DNA from: Listeria_A hofi
Lineage (GTDB): Bacteria; Bacillota; Bacilli; Lactobacillales; Listeriaceae
NCBI RefSeq assembly: GCF_963575615.1
Contig: NZ_CAUYTL010000039.1
Span: 1 to 27,729 of the forward strand
DNA length: 27,729 nucleotides
Reading direction: 5' to 3'
Shown here: positions 16,829 through 24,573 of the stretch, piece by piece
How the letters are laid out: each line of letters starts with the position of its first letter
Position numbering within the stretch: the stretch's first letter is position 1
Made by a program: the position numbers and the translations under genes
The notes under the pieces: model-generated
What the model was told of the DNA's origin: nothing
Database searches by the model: none
What the model saw: the letters and a program-made list of their open reading frames with translations, nothing else

Positions 16829-17512
16829 ATGCGTGAAAATTTGGTGGAAAATACAGCTGATAAACTACTTGAATACATACGCGTAAAGGAATTTAAGCTA
16901 GGAGATAAATTACCTAATGAATATGCTCTTGCTGAGGAATTACATGTAGGGCGGAGTACTATCAGAGAGGTGGTTAGAATATTAGTTGCGCGTAATATAT
17001 TACAAGTTAGGCAAGGTTCGGGAACATATATAAGTGAGGGGAAGGGCATTGCCAAAGATCCCCTAGGATTCTCTTTAATTAAAAATAAAAACAAAATGAT
17101 TAAAGATTTGTTTGTATTAAGATCTATATTAGAGCCACCAATGGCAGCATTAGCTGCAAAAAATGCTACAGCAGATCAAATAAGCCATATGTTTCACTTA
17201 AAAGAGGCTATAGAAGCTTCCTTCAAGAATAATACTGATGAACATATAGAACTAGATATAGCGTTGCATACAACTATTGCAGAAGCTAGTGGAAATGTTG
17301 CTCTTTTTCATATTGTACCTATTATTAACGAATCCATAGCCTTGTTTAATGAAAATTATAATGTGAGCAATTTAAAAACTGAAACAATAGAGCTGCACAA
17401 TGACTTAGTAAATGCTATTGCAAAACATGATGAACTAAACGCATTAGATGCCATGACAGTACATATGGCAAACAATAGAAAGGAATTTAGTAAAATTAGT
17501 AAGTTAGAATAA
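16829..17512 (+). CDS. GntR/FadR-family transcriptional regulator of the sugar cassette
   Basis: A 227-residue regulator: N-terminal winged helix-turn-helix (about 5-72: GDKLPNEYALAEELHVGRST then IREVVRILVARNILQVRQG) and a C-terminal FCD ligand domain (about 90-220). D143, H147, H190 and H212 correspond to the metal-binding set of FCD domains, which bind carboxylate or sugar-acid effectors in characterised members. That fits a gluconate-type inducer, given the gluconokinase-like gene downstream (inference). The start has AGGAGGGG 5 nt upstream. Three copies of one operator, one before this gene and two in the structural-gene promoter, indicate that it represses both itself and the PTS operon. 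Confidence 0.9.
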   Translation: MRENLVENTADKLLEYIRVKEFKLGDKLPNEYALAEELHVGRSTIREVVRILVARNILQVRQGSGTYISEGKGIAKDPLGFSLIKNKNKMIKDLFVLRSILEPPMAALAAKNATADQISHMFHLKEAIEASFKNNTDEHIELDIALHTTIAEASGNVALFHIVPIINESIALFNENYNVSNLKTETIELHNDLVNAIAKHDELNALDAMTVHMANNRKEFSKISKLE

Positions 17513-17521
17513 TAAAAAGTA

Positions 17522-17550
17522 TTGACAAGTCATCTGATGTATTTTATAGT
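17522..17550 (+). promoter_or_regulatory. Promoter of the PTS IIC-GH1-kinase operon
   Basis: Consensus TTGACA (17522-17527), 17-bp spacer, TATAGT (17545-17550). The -10 is the 6-bp centre of a perfect palindrome, and the spacer and downstream region carry the two operators, so a bound repressor would cover the whole promoter. Confidence 0.85.
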
Positions 17551-17571
17551 AAATACATCAGATGACTTGTC
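17524..17571. promoter_or_regulatory. Perfect 48-bp palindrome: double operator of the GntR-family regulator
   Basis: Two 21-bp arms, 17524-17544 and 17551-17571, are exact inverted complements around a 6-bp centre tatagt. Each arm contains the element ATACATCAGATGA (17553-17565; reverse at 17530-17542), itself built on the small palindrome CATCAGATG. Operator centres are about 24 bp apart, suggesting two repressor dimers on one side of the helix or a tetramer. There is no T-run, so it is not a terminator. Confidence 0.85.
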
Positions 17572-17966
17572 AGGGGTGATATACATAAAATTAAGCTTTG
17601 TAAGTAAAATTTAGTAAGTTTCCAAAGTGTATTAAACAAATACCCAATATACAACAAAATAGTTCGTGCTACTTATGTTGTAAGCTTGGAGATTCAGTAT
17701 CTTAGCTTTAAGTATTGATAAATCAGGATTTTCAAAACAATTGAAAGCGTAATCATTAAGCGAGGAAGTTATATAGGTAGATAGAGATATGAAGAAATAG
17801 TTCATGTATAAACTGTGAATCTATAGACAATGTTTGATTGATAAAGTGGCTAAGTGCACGATAAAGCACGTAAGAAAAATTTATAGAGAAGAGAGATGGC
17901 AATAGGGCACTCAATAGTTCTTAATCTAGACTATATACGAGAAACACTAAATAAGGGGGAAGAATT
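17572..17966 (+). other. Long leader of the PTS operon, with a cre-like site
   Basis: About 400 nt between the operator promoter and the IIC start with no credible ORF and no obvious antiterminator (RAT-type) structure. It holds TGAAAGCGTAATCA at 17742-17755, one mismatch from the CcpA cre consensus TGWAANCGNTNWCA, placed about 190 bp downstream of the promoter where CcpA can block elongation. Carbon catabolite repression is therefore likely. The remaining leader holds only a few short hairpin-forming stretches. Confidence 0.6.
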
Positions 17967-19274
17967 ATGGGAAGTGGGTTTATGGGTAAGTTATCAGAGG
18001 TATTAGGAGGATTTGCAAACAAAGTCAATAATTTACGCTACATCATGGTAATTAAAAATGCCTTTTCTGCACTTATCCCGGTTATTATTACAGGGGCATT
18101 CGGCACATTATTTTCGGCGATGGTTTTTGATGCAGAAAATGGATTAGCAAAAATTGAGTACTTGAGATTTCTAGCTGAATTGAAACCAATTGCTTCGTCG
18201 ATTAGTTATGTTACTTTAAGCTTTTTAACAATTTATGCTGTATTCCTTATTGGGATAGAATTAGCCAAGCTGAATAAATTAAAAGGAGTTTTTCCAGGAA
18301 TAATTGCGGTTATGTCGTACTTAGCCGTTACGCCAGTAATTTATCAATACTTGTCTGATGATAAAAATATACTTGTAGAAAATGTTTTAGCCAAACAGTA
18401 TACTGACACAAAAGGCTTATTTTTAGGAATGATTGTAGCAATACTATCTGTAGAGTTATATAGTTGGTTAGGTCGCCAAAAAAAATTACAAATCAAAATG
18501 CCTGATACAGTGCCAGCGAATGTATCGGCTGGTTTTTCCGCACTGGTTCCTACTATAATTACGATTGCAGTCATGGCTGCCGCAGGATTTGTTGTTAAAG
18601 CTATTACTGGTATGTATGCCTATGATATTATCTATCATCTTGTTCAACGACCGCTAGAAGGAGTAGTTCAAGGATTGCCTGGAATATTACTTCTAATGCT
18701 AATAGCGCAAATTTTCTGGGTTATCGGAATTCATGGGAATCAGATGATAAAGCCGATAAGAGAGCCTTTACTACTTGCCTCAATTGCAGTAAATACGGAA
18801 GCTTTTGAATCTGGGAAAGAAATACCTAATATTATCACTATGCCTTTTTGGGATATGTATATGAGTATCGGTGGTTCAGGAGTAACAATTGGGCTACTTG
18901 TTGCCGTTTTCATGGTCGGTAAAAGGGAAGATATGCGTGAAATAACAAAACTTTCTTCAGCACCAGGAATTTTTAACATCAACGAACCCGTCATTTTTGG
19001 TATGCCAATCATGTTGAATCCGATTTTGGCTATTCCATTTATAATTACTCCGCTAATAACAGGTACAATAGGCTATTTCGCCACAGCAACAGGTTTAGCA
19101 GCAAAAGCAGTTGTGATGGTTCCATGGCCAATGCCACCTATCGTTAATGCTTATTTAGCAACTGCTGGAGATTTGGGAGCAGTGGTTACTCAAATTGTTT
19201 GTATTATAGTTTCAATTCTTATCTACTTACCATTTGTGAAAATATCTAATACAACGCAACAAAAAAATTCTTAG
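17967..19274 (+). CDS. PTS Lac/Cel-family sugar permease, IIC component
   Basis: A 435-residue membrane permease with about ten hydrophobic segments. The signature WVIGIHGNQMIKPI (around G254-N258) and the FNINEPVIFGMPIMLNP stretch (about 333-349) are typical of cellobiose/lactose-class IIC proteins. It transports and phosphorylates a beta-linked disaccharide or glycoside using separate IIA and IIB proteins. Neither is encoded in this operon; a Lac/Chb-type IIA is at 24572-24925 and no IIB is visible. The start is supported by AAGGGGGAAG. It is followed after 14 nt by the GH1 gene. The substrate cannot be read from sequence; see the cellobionate hypothesis. Confidence 0.9.
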   Translation: MGSGFMGKLSEVLGGFANKVNNLRYIMVIKNAFSALIPVIITGAFGTLFSAMVFDAENGLAKIEYLRFLAELKPIASSISYVTLSFLTIYAVFLIGIELAKLNKLKGVFPGIIAVMSYLAVTPVIYQYLSDDKNILVENVLAKQYTDTKGLFLGMIVAILSVELYSWLGRQKKLQIKMPDTVPANVSAGFSALVPTIITIAVMAAAGFVVKAITGMYAYDIIYHLVQRPLEGVVQGLPGILLLMLIAQIFWVIGIHGNQMIKPIREPLLLASIAVNTEAFESGKEIPNIITMPFWDMYMSIGGSGVTIGLLVAVFMVGKREDMREITKLSSAPGIFNINEPVIFGMPIMLNPILAIPFIITPLITGTIGYFATATGLAAKAVVMVPWPMPPIVNAYLATAGDLGAVVTQIVCIIVSILIYLPFVKISNTTQQKNS

Positions 19275-19288
19275 AAAAGAGGAATAAT

Positions 19289-20707
19289 ATGAAACTATCA
19301 ATTCCAGAAAATTTTATTCTTGGCGCGGCTTCATCAGCGTGGCAAACGGAGGGCTGGAAAGGAAAGAAAGAAGGACAAGATTCATACCCTGATTCGTGGT
19401 ATAAAAACGAAAAATTTGTTTGGCATAATGGATATGGGCCCGCAGTTGCGACTAATTTTATGGAACAGTATCAAGAGGATATTGACTTAATGAAAGAGAT
19501 TGGCCTTACTCATTATAGAACTTCTATTAATTGGTCCCGCTTTTTTACTGATTATGAGAACTTAATTGTTGATGAGGATTATGCGCAACATATTGATGAC
19601 GTTGTAAACGCATTGTTAAAAGCCGGTGTTGAACCTATGTTGTGCTTGGAACACTATGAATTGCCGGTTTATTTATCTGAAAAATATGATGGGTGGTCAT
19701 CAAGAAAAGTAGTAGATTTGTATTCCGGTTATGCAAAGATAGCTTTTGAGCGCTACGGAGACAGAGTGAAGCAATGGTTTACTTTCAACGAACCGATAGT
19801 TCCTCAAACACGTATCTATCTAGATGCTATCAGATGGCCTCACGAGCAGAACACTGGAAAATGGATGTTATGGAATTATCATAAAGTATTAGCGAGTGCC
19901 CAAGCAGTTAAGATATACCGCTCTTTAGGACTAACAGGAAGAGTTGGTTGTGTGCTAAATCCTGAGATGGTATATGCAAGATCAGATTCAAAAGAAGACA
20001 AAAAAGCTGCTGAAATGTATGATTTATTTTATAATCGGGTATTTTTTGACCCTATGGTGAAAGGCGAGTATTCATCAGAACTTATTGAGTTATGTACTAA
20101 ATTTGATATTTATTTTAATCCTGTTGCAGCTGATTTATCGGTGATTAGAGAGAATACACTTGATTTTTTAGGGATTAATCAATACTATCCAAAAAGAGTC
20201 AAAGCCCCGAGGTATGAGTGGAATAACGCGACGCCGTTTCATCCTGAAATGTTCTTTGAGAATTTTGATTTACCTGGGAAAAAAATGAATGACTCACGAG
20301 GATGGGAAATATATCCGAAGATTGTTTATGATATGGCTCACTATTTAAAAGAAAATTATGGAGACATCCCGTGGCTTATCACCGAAAATGGTATGGGCAG
20401 AGAAAATGAAGAAAACTATATGAATGATGCAGGGATTGTAAATGACAGCTATAGAATTGATTTTATTAAGCAGCACATCCAATGGCTACTAAAAGCTATT
20501 GAAGAAGGATCATCTTGTGAAGGGTACATGTTATGGGCATTTACAGATTGTGTTTCTCCAATGAACGCTTTCAAAAATCGATATGGGCTAATAAGAATCG
20601 AACTAGATGAAAAAAGAACGCGTTCTAAAAAGGAATCAGCTGAATGGTATAAATCAATTATTCAAAATCGGGTATTAGAGTTACCAGATGAACGCGACTG
20701 GAAATAG
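19289..20707 (+). CDS. GH1 6-phospho-beta-glucosidase
   Basis: A 472-residue family 1 glycoside hydrolase that would cleave the imported phosphorylated beta-glucoside in the cytoplasm. Acid/base E168 lies in TFNEP and nucleophile E366 in ITENGMG. A C-terminal RSKKESAEWYK segment resembles the phosphate-binding S-x-K-Y region of 6-phospho-glucosidases. The usual aglycone-side YHWDLP is replaced by LEHYELP (about 120-126), and the DSRGWEI stretch is near 335-341, so the aglycone may be unusual. The start has AGAGG upstream and lies 14 nt after the IIC gene. It forms a tight pair with IIC; the kinase follows after a 180-nt gap with a hairpin. Confidence 0.9.
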   Translation: MKLSIPENFILGAASSAWQTEGWKGKKEGQDSYPDSWYKNEKFVWHNGYGPAVATNFMEQYQEDIDLMKEIGLTHYRTSINWSRFFTDYENLIVDEDYAQHIDDVVNALLKAGVEPMLCLEHYELPVYLSEKYDGWSSRKVVDLYSGYAKIAFERYGDRVKQWFTFNEPIVPQTRIYLDAIRWPHEQNTGKWMLWNYHKVLASAQAVKIYRSLGLTGRVGCVLNPEMVYARSDSKEDKKAAEMYDLFYNRVFFDPMVKGEYSSELIELCTKFDIYFNPVAADLSVIRENTLDFLGINQYYPKRVKAPRYEWNNATPFHPEMFFENFDLPGKKMNDSRGWEIYPKIVYDMAHYLKENYGDIPWLITENGMGRENEENYMNDAGIVNDSYRIDFIKQHIQWLLKAIEEGSSCEGYMLWAFTDCVSPMNAFKNRYGLIRIELDEKRTRSKKESAEWYKSIIQNRVLELPDERDWK

Positions 20708-20779
20708 TATATATTCGTGGCTAGCTAAGAAAAGTAATGTCAGGTGTATTAACGTAAAGGGTTAGAAAATATAATTTGA

Positions 20780-20812
20780 GTCCTCATGACGAAGTATTTG
20801 CATCATGAGGAC
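20780..20812 (+). repeat. Intercistronic hairpin between the GH1 and kinase genes
   Basis: A perfect 10-bp inverted repeat GTCCTCATGA / TCATGAGGAC with a 13-nt loop and no T-run. It may be an RNA-processing or stability element, or an operator for a separate kinase promoter. Confidence 0.6.
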
Positions 20813-20890
20813 ACATTAATGTATGTAGGGAGCTGTATTACAGGATATTACCTATTTAGAGGGGACGAAACTTAAAAAATGAGTGATAGT

Positions 20891-22306
20891 ATGGAAAATT
20901 TATTATTAGCAATAGACGTTGGAACGACTTCAATTAAATTTGTCATTTTCAATGAAGAAAGAGTAATATATACTAAGTCAGCGAGGATTAAGACTTTTAA
21001 AGAAGCCGATAAAGCTATCCAAAATCCAACAGATATTTTAACAAGTATCAAATTAAACATTAAAGAAATAACGGCTCTCTACTCAGATATAGATACTATC
21101 AGCTTTAGTACTGCTATGCATACATTAATTCCTATATCTCCTGAAACAGAGCATGATACGATGTTCCTATGGTCTGATAATAGGGCGGCAGATACAGTTT
21201 TAGAATTCAAAAAAAATAGCCAACGAACTTTTTTATTTTATAATAAAACAGGAACGCCTATTCATGGTATGAGTCCTTTCGCCAAGTTATTACATTTTAA
21301 AGAGGAGTCCAATGATTGGTTTAATAATGTTTCCACGTGGCATGACATGAAATCTTTTTTAATGAGCTATTTTGTAAATGAGTTTGTGACAGATTTTTCA
21401 ATAGCTTCGGCGACGGGATTGTTCAATAGCATGGATTTTAAATGGGACGAAGATATATTATCGTTTCTTCAATTATCAGACAGCAAACTGCCACGACTTG
21501 TTCATCCGAAAACAATTTTTAACATATCAAAAAAAGTTTCACTAGAACTAAGTTTAAAACCAAATACTAAAATTATGATAGGCGCTAGCGATGGGTGTTT
21601 AGCTTCTTTAGCTAGCTCACAACAAAATAGTACCGCAGAAAGTCTAACTCTGGGAACTAGTGGATCAATTAGGCAACTATCTACAACGCGATATCTAGGA
21701 TCGTATATGCAAAGTTTTTGTTATTATTTAGATACAGATCAGTGGGTAGTTGGTGGGCCTACAAATAATGGAGGAATAGTACTAGAGTGGCTTAGTGATT
21801 TGTTTTATGATGACAAGGCTGAAATATTTGCTCAATTAAAGCATTTGGGCAAAGCACCTGACTTATTTTTTTTCCCATATATGCAAGGAGAGCGTGCTCC
21901 GATTTGGAATGAAAAACAAACAGGAAGTTTTAAAGGCTTAAAGATTACTCATAGACGTCCGGAAATTATTCAGTCCGTTTTAGAAGGTATAGTTTTCAAT
22001 CTTAAATATATCCTCTCTTTATTGCCGGTTACTTATGATAAGAATCCCTTAGTTTTGAATGGAGGAACAGTACAAAATAAAGAAATTGCGCAAATGATTG
22101 CCTCCGTTCTTAATAGAGAATGTCATGTTTCTAATAGAACAGAACCAACGCAAGGGTTATTTTATTGGTGGAAAAAGGGCAAAGAAACTGCAACTACTTT
22201 GACTAACGTATATCTTCCTGTTGAATCTGAGCAGGATTACTATAATGAAAAATTTGGTAAGTTTGTTGAGTTACTTAAAACTGAAATGCGTTTAGAAGAA
22301 ACTTAA
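20891..22306 (+). CDS. FGGY-family sugar kinase, gluconokinase-like
   Basis: A 471-residue ASKHA-fold kinase. It parallels Bacillus GntK closely: AIDVGTTS (D9), FSTAMHTLIPIS, LWSDNRA, KTGTPIHGMSPFAKL, IASATGLFN, the catalytic-base motif GASDG (D234), TLGTSGSIR, VVGGPTNNGGIVLEW and PYMQGERAPIWN. This makes gluconate or a close aldonate the best substrate guess, giving 6-phosphogluconate. Oddly, the C-terminal adenine-side motif, usually a small-residue GA(A/C) run, reads TQGLFYWWKKGKE, so nucleotide binding may differ. The start at 20891 was preferred to 20879 because GAGTGAT sits just upstream and the protein then begins like GntK. It closes the cassette. Confidence 0.86.
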   Translation: MENLLLAIDVGTTSIKFVIFNEERVIYTKSARIKTFKEADKAIQNPTDILTSIKLNIKEITALYSDIDTISFSTAMHTLIPISPETEHDTMFLWSDNRAADTVLEFKKNSQRTFLFYNKTGTPIHGMSPFAKLLHFKEESNDWFNNVSTWHDMKSFLMSYFVNEFVTDFSIASATGLFNSMDFKWDEDILSFLQLSDSKLPRLVHPKTIFNISKKVSLELSLKPNTKIMIGASDGCLASLASSQQNSTAESLTLGTSGSIRQLSTTRYLGSYMQSFCYYLDTDQWVVGGPTNNGGIVLEWLSDLFYDDKAEIFAQLKHLGKAPDLFFFPYMQGERAPIWNEKQTGSFKGLKITHRRPEIIQSVLEGIVFNLKYILSLLPVTYDKNPLVLNGGTVQNKEIAQMIASVLNRECHVSNRTEPTQGLFYWWKKGKETATTLTNVYLPVESEQDYYNEKFGKFVELLKTEMRLEET

Positions 22307-22311
22307 TTTAT

Positions 22312-22355
22312 AAAAAGCGCTAAAAAGCTCGATTGGTAGCTTTTTAGCGCTTTTT
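22312..22355. terminator. Strong bidirectional terminator closing the sugar cassette
   Basis: An 18-bp stem AAAAAGCGCTAAAAAGCT (22312-22329) with its complement at 22338-22355 around an 8-nt loop, T-runs on both strands. It separates the cassette from the convergent yitU gene. Confidence 0.92.
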
Positions 22356-22413
22356 GAAACTTTGTAAGATTAGATGTTAATGTTTCTCTAGTTCAAGGTT
22401 GGGATATTCAACT

Positions 22414-23223
22414 TTAAACGCCAAGGTTTTCTTCTAAATATACTGCAATTCCGTCTTCTTCATTAGTGAGTGTTACGGTGTTTGCTATGTTTTTGAGGGA
22501 ATCAATCGCATTCCCCATTGCAACGCCTACGCCCGCGAAATCAAGCATTTCAAGATCATTATCTTCGTCACCAAAAGCAATAATATCCTTTCGATCAATG
22601 CCGAGGAAGCGGCTGGCAGCTTGAACTCCAATCGCTTTATGCACGCCGAATTTTGTCATTTCCATTGCTGGCCATTCTGCGCCCCAGTTGCGGTATGTTA
22701 CGATGTTGGAAAGTCGTGAATCCATGTGGTTGCTAACTTCTTGTAACAATTCATGGCTTGCAAAGAACAGCAGGGATGTGGGATCGGTTGTGATTGTGTT
22801 TCGTAAATCGCCGATAAAAACATTATCTTTACCTTGCTGAAACATGTCTGGTACACTGGCATTTCGTTCACGCAGAAACACACTGTCTTGTACTTCTGCA
22901 GCAATATTGTCTAACGCATAATTGGTTGAAAAATCAAGTAGTTCATGCGCTGTTTTTAAGTCAATGGCTTGGTGATAGGCACTACTAAAATTTATGTCAC
23001 GTGGATGATGGAATACGGCACCATTAAAATTCACAATTGGCGTGTCAAGGCCAAGTTCATAATAATACATATGACTCATGCGGTAGGGGCGACCGGTAGC
23101 AATCATGATTTCGTGACCTTTCTTTCGAGCGCGTTCTAGTACTTTTTTTGTTCGATCTGAAATGGTTTGGTCACTTTTTAAAGCGGTGCCATCGAGATCG
23201 AGCACGATTAGTTTTTTTGTCAT
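22414..23223 (-). CDS. yitU: HAD-superfamily (Cof type) phosphatase, YitU-like
   Basis: A 269-residue haloacid dehalogenase-like hydrolase of the Cof/IIB class. The N terminus has DLDGT (nucleophile D9, general acid D11), then ATGRPYRMSHMYY (42-54), TPIVNFNGAVFHHP (60-73), a cap domain in the middle, and FGDEDNDLEML with the Mg-binding aspartates near residue 215-225. It closely resembles B. subtilis YitU, reported as a 5-amino-6-(5-phosphoribitylamino)uracil phosphatase of riboflavin synthesis; the same reaction is likely but not provable here. A gaggagac ribosome site precedes the ATG at 23223. It is divergent from yitV, and in B. subtilis yitT directly precedes this block. Confidence 0.9.
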   Translation of the reverse strand: MTKKLIVLDLDGTALKSDQTISDRTKKVLERARKKGHEIMIATGRPYRMSHMYYYELGLDTPIVNFNGAVFHHPRDINFSSAYHQAIDLKTAHELLDFSTNYALDNIAAEVQDSVFLRERNASVPDMFQQGKDNVFIGDLRNTITTDPTSLLFFASHELLQEVSNHMDSRLSNIVTYRNWGAEWPAMEMTKFGVHKAIGVQAASRFLGIDRKDIIAFGDEDNDLEMLDFAGVGVAMGNAIDSLKNIANTVTLTNEEDGIAVYLEENLGV

Positions 23224-23384
23224 ATTTGTCTCCTCATTCTTTCCATAATTCGTATATCTAGTTCCTGTTTTGATAAAGTGATAGAATAGATAGTGTACCT
23301 TTATGATAGACGTTCGGGCGCTCTTTGTAAACGCCTAAGTGCTTTACAGAAGCTTAATAAATCATATAGAAATGAGGCTTACCA

Positions 23385-24137
23385 ATGATTGAAGTGGAAC
23401 ATAAGTGGATAAAAGAAATTCCGGTTTTACATGTTTATGACGCAACACATGCGACTGAGAAATTACCAACTGTCTTTTTTTATCATGGTTTTCAATCGCA
23501 AAAGGAGTTATATTTGCCGTACGCTTATTTATTAGCGCAACGAGGCATGCGTGTGATATTGCCAGACGCAGGAATGCATGGAGAACGGTATGCAGATGAG
23601 TCGGAAACGGAACAGGCGATTTATTTTTGGGATACCGTTCGTGCAAATATTGATGAGTTGCCTATACTTAGAGATATGCTAGATGCTGAGGGGCTGATTG
23701 ATACATCGAGGCTTGCAGTCGGCGGATTTTCAATGGGGGCGATTACGAGCTACGGGATGCTGGCGCAGTACGATTGGTTAAAAGTGGGGGTATGTCTCGC
23801 GGGAAGTTCATACTATGGTCATTTTGCGAAGGCACTTGCAGAGGGTGTCATAAAGCAGGGCATTGAGTTTCCGTTTGATGTGGATGCACGGATTCGTGAG
23901 CTGGCACCGTATGATTTGAGTGCAGCACCTACTAAATTAAAAAATCGCCCGTTGATGATTTGGCATGGAAAAGCGGATGATGTTGTGCCATTTCAATATA
24001 GTGAAAAGTTATATGAGGCGCTGGTTGAGGAGGATATGTCGGATAATGTCGCCTTTATGGTGGATGAAAAGGCGAAACACAAAATTTCGATTGAGGGAAT
24101 GTTAGCGGGTGTTGGTTTTTTAGAAGAAAAATTATAA
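23385..24137 (+). CDS. yitV: Alpha/beta-hydrolase, YitV-like esterase
   Basis: A 250-residue cytoplasmic serine hydrolase. The nucleophile elbow GGFSMGA places S116; WHGKADDVVP (about 193-202) supplies the acid, and H in EKAKHKIS (about 230-237) completes the triad. The oxyanion region is FYHGFQSQKE (32-41). It belongs to the dienelactone hydrolase/prolyl-oligopeptidase-like group and matches the small Bacillus esterase YitV in length and in its start MIEVEHKWI. The substrate is unknown. The start at 23385 has a gaggc ribosome site. It is divergent from yitU and 61 nt upstream of yitW, which has its own promoter. Confidence 0.85.
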   Translation: MIEVEHKWIKEIPVLHVYDATHATEKLPTVFFYHGFQSQKELYLPYAYLLAQRGMRVILPDAGMHGERYADESETEQAIYFWDTVRANIDELPILRDMLDAEGLIDTSRLAVGGFSMGAITSYGMLAQYDWLKVGVCLAGSSYYGHFAKALAEGVIKQGIEFPFDVDARIRELAPYDLSAAPTKLKNRPLMIWHGKADDVVPFQYSEKLYEALVEEDMSDNVAFMVDEKAKHKISIEGMLAGVGFLEEKL

Positions 24138-24151
24138 TGAAAATCATTCTC
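24133..24151 (+). promoter_or_regulatory. Fur box in front of yitW
   Basis: The 19-mer TATAATGAAAATCATTCTC matches the canonical Fur box GATAATGATAATCATTATC at 16 of 19 positions. In 7-1-7 form TGAAAATCATTCTCA (24138-24152) it fits TGATAATNATTATCA at 12 of 14. It overlaps the -35 region of the yitW promoter, and its left edge reaches into the yitV stop. A PerR box fits less well (right half only 4 of 7). Confidence 0.7.
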
Positions 24152-24165
24152 AACTATGTTACAAT
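24137..24165 (+). promoter_or_regulatory. Promoter of yitW
   Basis: TACAAT (24160-24165) with extended -10 TG (24157-24158) and a weak -35 ATGAAA (24137-24142) inside the Fur box. It lies 33 bp before the yitW start. Confidence 0.65.
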
Positions 24166-24198
24166 AATGAGAGGAAATCAAAAGGAGGCTACTACTTC

Positions 24199-24507
24199 AT
24201 GGATGCAGAACTAAAAGAGAATTTGATGGGTGCGTTAGAGCAAGTAATCGACCCGGAGCTAGGTATCGATATTGTTAATATTGGGCTAGTTTACGACGTG
24301 GACTTGGATGAGGATGGACTTTGCACGGTAACGATGACACTAACGACGATGGGATGCCCGCTTGCTGGAGTTTTGACTGATCAGGTGCGTGTAGCAATGT
24401 CAGATATTCCGGAAGTTAAAGATACGAAAGTGGATCTTGTTTGGACGCCGGCTTGGACGAAAGATCGGATGTCGCGCTACGCTAAGATTGCACTCGGTAT
24501 AAGATAA
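24199..24507 (+). CDS. yitW: MIP18/DUF59-family Fe-S assembly factor, YitW-like
   Basis: A 102-residue protein of the MIP18/SufT/PaaD family, cytoplasmic factors in maturation or repair of iron-sulfur proteins. It shows VIDPELGIDIVNIGLVYDV (16-34) and the reactive cysteine C53 in TTMGCPLAG, then a C-terminal WTPAWTKDRMS. The family length is about 100 residues and it looks complete. AAAGGAGG precedes the ATG at 24199. Its promoter overlaps a Fur box, so it is probably induced when iron is scarce, which suits an Fe-S role. The position after yitV is conserved in bacilli. The exact client proteins are unknown. Confidence 0.9.
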   Translation: MDAELKENLMGALEQVIDPELGIDIVNIGLVYDVDLDEDGLCTVTMTLTTMGCPLAGVLTDQVRVAMSDIPEVKDTKVDLVWTPAWTKDRMSRYAKIALGIR

Positions 24508-24573
24508 AAAGATACGAAGGTAAGGTTGTAGCATCGTTACACGCTGCTCTGAACTTACCTTCATATCTTTTTT
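24506..24573. terminator. Bidirectional terminator between yitW and the IIA gene
   Basis: AAAAAGATACGAAGGTAAG (24506-24524) pairs CTTACCTTCATATCTTTTT (24554-24572) with one mismatch around a loop of about 29 nt. T-runs lie on both strands, and the yitW and IIA stop codons border the stem. Confidence 0.85.

Noticed and set aside
17524..17571. The 48-bp palindrome as a terminator of gntR
   Set aside because: No T-run follows either arm, and its centre is a good -10 hexamer with a spaced TTGACA.
17896..18006. 36-codon frame overlapping the start of the IIC gene
   Set aside because: It runs out of frame into IIC, its ribosome site is too close to the ATG, and it shows no known motif.
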